A DNA stretch of 15,420 nt from Flavimaricola sp. (lineage in GTDB: Bacteria > Pseudomonadota > Alphaproteobacteria > Rhodobacterales > Rhodobacteraceae), in assembly GCA_023300365.1 (NCBI GenBank), contig JALZWD010000232.1, positions 1 to 15,420 on the forward strand. Reading direction: 5' to 3'. The notes below the pieces were generated by a model that saw nothing but the letters and a program-made list of their open reading frames with translations, had not been told where the DNA came from and did not search any database. Of the stretch, positions 14,281 through 15,420 are shown piece after piece; position 1 is the stretch's first letter, and each line of letters starts with the position of its first letter. The position numbers and the translations under genes were made by a program.

Positions 14281-14694
14281 ATGATCACAATTACCCGATT
14301 GGATATCGCAGATGCCGGCAGGATGATCGCTGGCGCACGCGCAAAGGCGCAAGAGATCGGCGTCCCGATGTGTATTGCGGTGACGGATGAAAGCGGCAAC
14401 CTCATTGCGTTTGAGCGCATGGACGGCGCAAAAATCACCAGTATCAACCTGGCCATCGACAAAAGTTTCACAGCGACAGGCATCAAGAAGGGCACTCATA
14501 TTTTAGGCGAAGTGAACCAACCGGGACAACCCGCGCATGGCATTGCCTCGACCCTCGGGGGGCGGATGGTTGTTGTGGCGGGCGGTCTGCCTGTCCTGAG
14601 CGATGGTGAGGTCGTGGGCGGGATTGGCGTAAGCTCTGGGTCGCCCGCGCAAGACCTTGAAGTTGCGCAAGCGGGCGCCGACGCGTTTGGCTAG
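14281..14694 (+). CDS. HbpS/GlcG-family (DUF336) protein
   Basis: A 137-residue protein of the HbpS-like family, which includes GlcG of the glycolate locus, Streptomyces heme-degrading HbpS, and small proteins that accompany TRAP transporters and dehydrogenases. Visible features are MCIAVTDESGNLIAFERMDGA (30-50), the SINLAIDKSFTATG helix (54-67), GIASTLGGRMVVVAGGLPV (87-105) and the closing VVGGIGVSSGSPAQDLEVAQAG (111-132), all typical of the fold. No signal peptide is seen, so the product is cytoplasmic, unlike secreted HbpS. The length is normal. AAAGGA stands 7 bases before the ATG. The TRAP substrate-binding gene follows 325 bp later on the same strand, with similar palindromes ahead of both. 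A role with the imported substrate is likely but unproven; heme binding is not evident. Confidence 0.85.
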   Translation: MITITRLDIADAGRMIAGARAKAQEIGVPMCIAVTDESGNLIAFERMDGAKITSINLAIDKSFTATGIKKGTHILGEVNQPGQPAHGIASTLGGRMVVVAGGLPVLSDGEVVGGIGVSSGSPAQDLEVAQAGADAFG

Positions 14695-14880
14695 GATGCG
14701 CGCCCATTGCCGCGCGGGCCATGTGGCCGGGGCAAGATGTGGTACATCGTGCAGGCTACCGCGATACGGATGCGATTGATGCCAAGCAATGCGGCCATAC
14801 AGGTCTTTCGGGCGGTGTATGTGCGTTTTCGATAGACGCAAATGTGGGCATGAAATGGCGCGATAACTCTCTTGACAACT

Positions 14881-14892
14881 CTGGTATACTAG
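14881..14892. promoter_or_regulatory. Imperfect palindrome CTGGTATACTAG, putative GntR-family operator overlapping a -10
   Basis: The 12-mer equals its reverse complement at 10 of 12 positions and shares the GTATAC core and flanking CTG with the palindrome at 14063-14074. TGGTATAC-type sites are typical of FadR-subfamily GntR regulators that control carboxylate uptake genes. It lies 128-139 bases before the TRAP start and contains TATACT, a likely -10, so bound protein would block transcription. Confidence 0.45.
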
Positions 14893-14946
14893 TCTTCACT
14901 TGGGTGGTGGTCGCAGATTCCTGTATGAGGTGACCTGACTTAAGTG

Positions 14947-15011
14947 GGGCAGCCATCCGCTGTGGAGGAGCGGTTGGTGGCAAAGCCCTGCACTGAAATC
15001 TGTTCTCAGGG
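14947..15011 (+). promoter_or_regulatory. Foldable leader with mutually exclusive hairpins near the TRAP ribosome binding site
   Basis: Hairpin A pairs GGGC (14947-14950) with GCCC (14985-14988) and encloses a stem CCGCT/AGCGG (14957-14961 with 14969-14973) extended by CCA/TGG. Hairpin B pairs CCCTG (14986-14990) with CAGGG (15007-15011) and would cover the start of the GGGAGAG ribosome site. A and B share bases 14986-14988, so they exclude each other. The pairing is visible; regulation is inference, and no known riboswitch class was recognised. Confidence 0.3.
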
Positions 15012-15019
15012 AGAGAAAA

Positions 15020-15420
15020 ATGTATCAAACACTTTCAAAAGCACTTTTGGGTACAACGACAGCCTTGGCGTTCGTTGCTTCAGCTGCTGTTGCCGAAGAC
15101 TGGCGCGCGTGGAACATCCACACTGACGGCCATCCAAATACAGCCGCCATGGACCGCTTTGCAGAGCTTGTCGCCGAAAACACGGGTGGCGAAGTCACCA
15201 TCGAGGTTTTCCACGGCGGTGTCTTGGGCAGCCAGCCCGACGCTTTGGAGCAAGTTCAACTTGGTGCGATTGACGCCGGTAACTTTAACCTTGGTCCCAT
15301 CGGCCCGATTGTAAAAGAAGCCAACCTCGTGTCGCTTCCTTTCATCTTCCGCAGCGTTGACCACATGTTCCGCGTTATGGACGGCCCAGCAGGCGATAGC
15401 GTTTCGGCCGCGATGGCCGA
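15020..15420 (+). CDS. dctP: TRAP transporter substrate-binding protein (DctP family), N-terminal part
   Basis: The gene runs off the right edge; 133 codons are visible. Residues 1-25 are a Sec signal peptide (basic start, hydrophobic LLGTTTALAFVASAAVA) with probable cleavage after AVA before EDWRAW. The mature part begins with RAWNIHTDGHPNTAAMDRFA, then ENTGGEVTIEVFHGG, LGSQPDALEQVQLGAIDAGN and ANLVSLPFIFRSVDHMFRVM. These are the standard N-terminal lobe features of periplasmic DctP proteins for tripartite ATP-independent transport of organic acids such as dicarboxylates, glycolate-like acids or sugar acids. GGGAGAG ends 4 bases before the ATG. The substrate cannot be assigned, since the specificity Arg lies beyond the window. 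The membrane subunits DctQ and DctM are expected downstream. Confidence 0.92.
   Translation, partial: MYQTLSKALLGTTTALAFVASAAVAEDWRAWNIHTDGHPNTAAMDRFAELVAENTGGEVTIEVFHGGVLGSQPDALEQVQLGAIDAGNFNLGPIGPIVKEANLVSLPFIFRSVDHMFRVMDGPAGDSVSAAMA

Larger units (their letters stand above)
14695..15019. other. 325-bp intergenic region and leader of the TRAP gene
   Basis: No gene is supported here. Just after the HbpS-like stop, GGCC-ATGT-GGCC (14717-14728) forms a small hairpin without a T-run, so it is a weak terminator at best. TTGACA at 14872-14877 and TATACT at 14885-14890 are good hexamers but only 7 bases apart, so they cannot form one sigma70 promoter. TATACT lies within the palindrome at 14881-14892. 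The 3' third can fold into alternative hairpins next to the ribosome binding site. Confidence 0.55.

Noticed and set aside
14872..14890. TTGACA and TATACT as one sigma70 promoter
   Set aside because: The hexamers are separated by only 7 bases rather than 16-18, so they cannot act together.

Overview
The window looks like a chromosomal stretch from a marine-type alphaproteobacterium, most likely of the Rhodobacteraceae (Roseobacter group). This rests on gene content and protein style: a cytochrome c-tailed urate hydroxylase PuuD, a TRAP substrate-binding protein, a MatB-type ligase, an HbpS/GlcG protein, moderately GC-rich codon use and frequent GTG/TTG starts. It is not based on a marker gene. 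I see no rRNA, tRNA, CRISPR array, transposase or integrase.

Layout. (1) 1-2945 is a purine catabolism block. puuE (partial, minus) is divergent from uraH (plus). A LysR regulator (minus) shares its stop tetranucleotide with uraH and is divergent from puuD (plus), which ends in a strong hairpin terminator. PuuD oxidises urate to 5-hydroxyisourate, UraH hydrolyses that to OHCU, and PuuE opens allantoin; the OHCU decarboxylase is not in view. (2) 2943-6101 is a tightly overlapping minus-strand operon: an SGNH/GDSL-type esterase, a NodU/CmcH carbamoyltransferase starting with TTG, and an unrecognised 106-residue protein also starting with TTG. It probably decorates a small molecule or surface glycan. 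(3) 6354-9887 is a divergent pair: an SLC13-type anion permease with two RCK_C domains, and a malonyl-CoA synthetase (MatB). (4) 9912-13886, minus strand, holds a family 2 glycosyltransferase, a B12-binding radical SAM enzyme and a nitric oxide synthase oxygenase domain protein. The last two are fused at the translational level (TAATG). (5) 13887-15420 has an HbpS/GlcG-like protein, then a TRAP substrate-binding protein that runs off the right edge. Both are preceded by GTATAC-cored palindromes that resemble GntR-family operators.

The best candidate for an undescribed system is the radical SAM-NOS pair. Bacterial NOS is best known from Gram-positive bacteria, and here it is translationally coupled to a cobalamin-type radical SAM enzyme. 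That suggests a dedicated pathway, perhaps modifying an arginine-derived substrate or making an NO-derived metabolite, rather than generic NO signalling. The SGNH-carbamoyltransferase-small protein operon is the second region of interest.
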